Source of the DNA: Lentimicrobiaceae bacterium
GTDB taxonomy: Bacteria > Bacteroidota > Bacteroidia > Bacteroidales > WCHB1-69
Reading direction: 5' to 3'
Assembly (NCBI GenBank): GCA_009787675.1
Contig: WQSU01000105.1
Coordinates: forward strand, 1 to 8,347
DNA: 8,347 bases
In this document: positions 6,889 to 8,347 of the stretch, in pieces
How positions within the stretch are numbered: the first letter of the stretch is position 1
Layout: every line of letters starts with the position of its first letter
Notes under the pieces: model-generated
What the model was told of the DNA's origin: nothing
Database searches by the model: none
Seen by the model: only the letters and a program-made list of their open reading frames with translations
Made by a program: the position numbers and the translations under genes

Positions 6889-6978
6889 CTATTTCTTCTT
6901 ATGTCTATTCTTTCTTAGACGTTTTTTCCTCTTGTGGGTCGACATCTTGTGTCTTTTTCTTTTTTTACCACTCGGCAT
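6889..6978 (-). CDS. 29-aa very basic protein, AURKAIP1/COX24-like (bS22/mS38-type ribosomal small protein)
   Basis: ATG at 6978-6976, TAG at 6891-6889. The product is 29 residues: MPSGKKRKRHKMSTHKRKKR followed by LRKNRHKKK. About two thirds of the residues are Lys, Arg or His, and there is no hydrophobic segment. The KRKRHKM-x-x-HKRKKRL-x-KNRHKKK pattern is the AURKAIP1/COX24 domain, known from mitochondrial small-subunit protein mS38 and its short bacterial counterpart bS22. The same peptide is, from memory, strongly conserved across Bacteroidota. A role as a ribosome-bound peptide near the decoding-site RNA is inferred from the family. It lies 20 bp after the HU stop and is followed by the hairpin before RNase G, so it is probably co-transcribed with HU. 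Easily missed by gene callers because of its length. Confidence 0.9.
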   Translation of the reverse strand: MPSGKKRKRHKMSTHKRKKRLRKNRHKKK

Positions 6979-6998
6979 AATAATTGAGTTTTAATAGT

Positions 6999-7280
6999 TT
7001 ATTTAATTTTTTTAACAGCGGTTACAAATGTTTTGCATGGTTTGAATGCGGGAATATTGTGCGCCGGAATAATAATAGTAGTTTTCTTCGAAATGTTGCG
7101 AGCAGTTTTTTGAGCTCTTTGTTTTACGATGAAACTACCGAATCCTCTTAAATAAACGTTGTCATTTTTGGCTAACGCACCTTTTACAGAGGTCATAAAG
7201 GTTTCAACAATCGTTTGAACAGCTTGTTTTTCAAGTCCTGTTTTGTTGGAAATTTCGGAAACGATTTCTGCTTTTGTCAT
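6999..7280 (-). CDS. HU/IHF family DNA-binding protein
   Basis: The product is 93 residues, the usual HU length. HU proteins are dimeric and bend DNA non-specifically, organising the nucleoid. The N-terminal helices (MTKAEIVSEISNKTGLEK) lead into the family signature NVYLRGFGSF (41-50), then the beta-ribbon arm (about 53-76) and the closing strand IPAFKPCKTF (76-85). At the arm tip, where many HU proteins have RNP-x-TG, this one reads RNISKKTT, without the intercalating Pro; I recall this as usual for the Bacteroidota subfamily. The ATG at 7280-7278 follows a good promoter. The 29-aa basic gene starts 20 bp downstream, then RNase G. It is sometimes named hup in this phylum, but several HU paralogues usually exist, so no symbol is given. 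Confidence 0.95.
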   Translation of the reverse strand: MTKAEIVSEISNKTGLEKQAVQTIVETFMTSVKGALAKNDNVYLRGFGSFIVKQRAQKTARNISKKTTIIIPAHNIPAFKPCKTFVTAVKKIK

Positions 7281-7328
7281 GATTTTAAATTTTATAAGTT
7301 AAACAATGTTTGATAAAATAAACGGCTG

Positions 7329-7336
7329 CAAAAATA
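7329..7336 (-). promoter_or_regulatory. Putative -7 box of the HU promoter
   Basis: TATTTTTG at 7336-7329 (minus) matches TAnnTTTG perfectly. Transcription would start near 7322, about 40 nt before the HU ATG. The -33 side is poor: the nearest candidate is ATTG at 7357-7354, 17 bases upstream. It would drive HU, the 29-aa gene and, by readthrough, RNase G. Confidence 0.5.
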
Positions 7337-7376
7337 TACATTTATTTGATTTACAATTAATATTTTATTTTTTTTT

Positions 7377-8201
7377 CTAATTTTCAATAAAATTATAGAG
7401 TTGCAAAGCCAAGCGACTGGCTCCAATTCTAAAATATTTATTTGATAACCAATTGACATTTAGCGTTTTTTTTAATAATTTAAGATAAAGTAAAGTTGTA
7501 TTTACATCTGTGATTCCCCCTGCAGGCTTTATTCCAATGGTTCTATTTCCTTCATTATTAAATTGAAAAATAGCATCTAACATAACTAAAAAAGCTTCTG
7601 GGGTGGCATTAATGGGAATCTTTCCTGTGGAGGTTTTGATGAAATCGGCGCCCGCCTGCATGGATAGAATGGAGGCTTTGTAAATCAGATCCGGCTCAAT
7701 CAGTTCTCCCGTTTCTAATATTACTTTTAAATGTGCTTGTTGGCATGCTTTTTTTATGGCAACAATTTCTTCAAAGACCGTTTCATATTTTTCTTCTAAA
7801 AACAAACCTCTTGAAATCACCATATCAATCTCATCAGCACCTTGTGCTACAGCGTATTTCACTTCTTCAACCTTAATTTCAATGGGAGATTGCCCAGCGG
7901 GAAATGCGCCTGCCACCGAAGCCACTTTGATGGAACTGTTTTGCAACCACAGTTTAACCTGCTTTACAAAAACAGGATAAACACAAACGGCTGCCGTTTC
8001 ATACTGAATCGCATTGCCACACAGTATTTCTATCTTCTTTGTAGTATCGTTTCCCTCTAAAGTGGTTAAATCAATACAATGTAATGCAAAGCGAATTGCC
8101 TCTTTGTCAGATGCAAAACTTTCTAACGGTTGTTGATTAATCGTCTCAATGCGCGCTTGAATGTCGTTTAGGGAATAAGGATAGGTTGGCAGTGTAATCA
8201 T
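7377..8201 (-). CDS. deoC: Deoxyribose-phosphate aldolase
   Basis: The product is 274 residues. It cleaves 2-deoxy-D-ribose 5-phosphate to glyceraldehyde 3-phosphate and acetaldehyde in deoxynucleoside catabolism, in the cytoplasm, through a Schiff base. The TIM-barrel motifs are all present: VCVYP (72-76), VAGAFPAG (96-103), the proton-relay Asp126 in ADEIDMVIS, the Schiff-base Lys189 in FIKTSTGK, Lys225 in GIKPAGGI, and the phosphate-binding RIGASRL (258-264). The length and N-terminal extension fit the longer DeoC type. The ATG at 8201-8199 overlaps the TGA of the upstream gene (ATGA), suggesting coupled translation and transcription from a promoter outside the window. No terminator hairpin is evident in the gap before HU. 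Confidence 0.96.
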   Translation of the reverse strand: MITLPTYPYSLNDIQARIETINQQPLESFASDKEAIRFALHCIDLTTLEGNDTTKKIEILCGNAIQYETAAVCVYPVFVKQVKLWLQNSSIKVASVAGAFPAGQSPIEIKVEEVKYAVAQGADEIDMVISRGLFLEEKYETVFEEIVAIKKACQQAHLKVILETGELIEPDLIYKASILSMQAGADFIKTSTGKIPINATPEAFLVMLDAIFQFNNEGNRTIGIKPAGGITDVNTTLLYLKLLKKTLNVNWLSNKYFRIGASRLALQLYNFIEN

Positions 8202-8347
8202 AACTTAATGAATTTCTTATAAAGTTTCTTTTCTTTTGATACAATTTCTAAAATATAACTTCCTGTAACCAATTGCCGCACATCAATCACCAGTTCTCCT
8301 TCTGTAGTTTGTCTTCTGCCTTCTGCTTTCTGCCTTTTTCCCATAAA
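8198..8347 (-). CDS. C-terminal end of a probable T9SS-sorted protein, truncated by the window edge
   Basis: The frame is open from the window edge for 49 codons and ends in TGA at 8200-8198, sharing four bases with the deoC start region. The tail reads GELVIDVRQLVTGSYILEIV and ends KLYKKFIKL. The pattern L-x-x-G-x-Y-x-L-x-I followed by a charged turn and a K-K-F-I-K strand is that of the last strands of a type A T9SS C-terminal sorting domain, which directs proteins across the outer membrane to the cell surface. What the cargo does lies outside the window. Just upstream of this motif is a 7-bp tandem repeat. A cytoplasmic deoC coupled to a secreted protein is an odd pairing, so the overlap may reflect compact packing and not shared function. 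Confidence 0.7.
   Translation of the reverse strand, partial: FMGKRQKAEGRRQTTEGELVIDVRQLVTGSYILEIVSKEKKLYKKFIKL
8314..8334. repeat. Three tandem 7-bp units inside the T9SS-like tail gene
   Basis: Plus strand TTCTGCC (8314-8320), TTCTGCT (8321-8327), TTCTGCC (8328-8334). On the coding strand this is GGCAGAA with one variant unit. It encodes a basic, non-hydrophobic loop (RQKAEGRR) just before the predicted sorting-domain strands. Seven is not a multiple of three, so gain or loss of one unit would shift the reading frame. Confidence 0.6.

Noticed and set aside
1..8347. CRISPR arrays, tRNA or rRNA genes, transposases, phage genes
   Set aside because: I saw no evenly spaced repeat-spacer pattern, tRNA-like cloverleaf or transposase motif on either strand by eye.

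Overview
The window looks like a Bacteroidota chromosome. It is AT-rich, and several features point the same way: a DUF2851 protein, an RNase G followed by its usual HU and tiny basic-protein partners, a C-terminal tail resembling a type IX secretion (T9SS) sorting domain, and promoters with the phylum's TAnnTTTG -7 box instead of a sigma-70 -10 box. No rRNA, tRNA, CRISPR array or complete mobile element was found.

Layout, left to right. Positions 1-308 (minus) are an edge-truncated hypothetical gene. Positions 325-1257 (minus) are a decayed secreted subtilisin-like (S8) peptidase: an in-frame TAG splits it, and its 3' end, which would carry the catalytic Ser, is missing. Five bases upstream lies a small secreted or lipoprotein-like gene (1263-1727). 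It is preceded by a gene-free AT-rich leader (1728-2025) with an inverted repeat, short direct repeats, a plausible promoter and the terminator of the next gene. Positions 2026-3795 (minus) encode a predicted outer-membrane beta-barrel. It is divergent from a DUF2851 gene (3889-5169, plus), and the 93-bp gap between them holds overlapping promoters and a palindrome. Convergent to DUF2851 is the block HU (6999-7280), a 29-aa COX24/AURKAIP1-like protein (6889-6978) and RNase G (5232-6809), all on the minus strand. A hairpin with a T-run sits just before the RNase G start. Farther right is deoC (7377-8201, minus), whose start codon overlaps the stop of an edge-truncated gene with a T9SS-like C-terminus (8198-8347).

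The HU, small basic protein and RNase G block handles nucleoid, ribosome and RNA-processing functions. deoC is nucleoside catabolism. The peptidase/lipoprotein region is an accessory surface locus in decay. No clearly new multi-gene system is visible. The items most worth a second look are the hairpin in front of RNase G, the interleaved divergent promoters, the broken peptidase, the nuclease-like motif in DUF2851, and the 7-bp repeat inside the T9SS-type tail.
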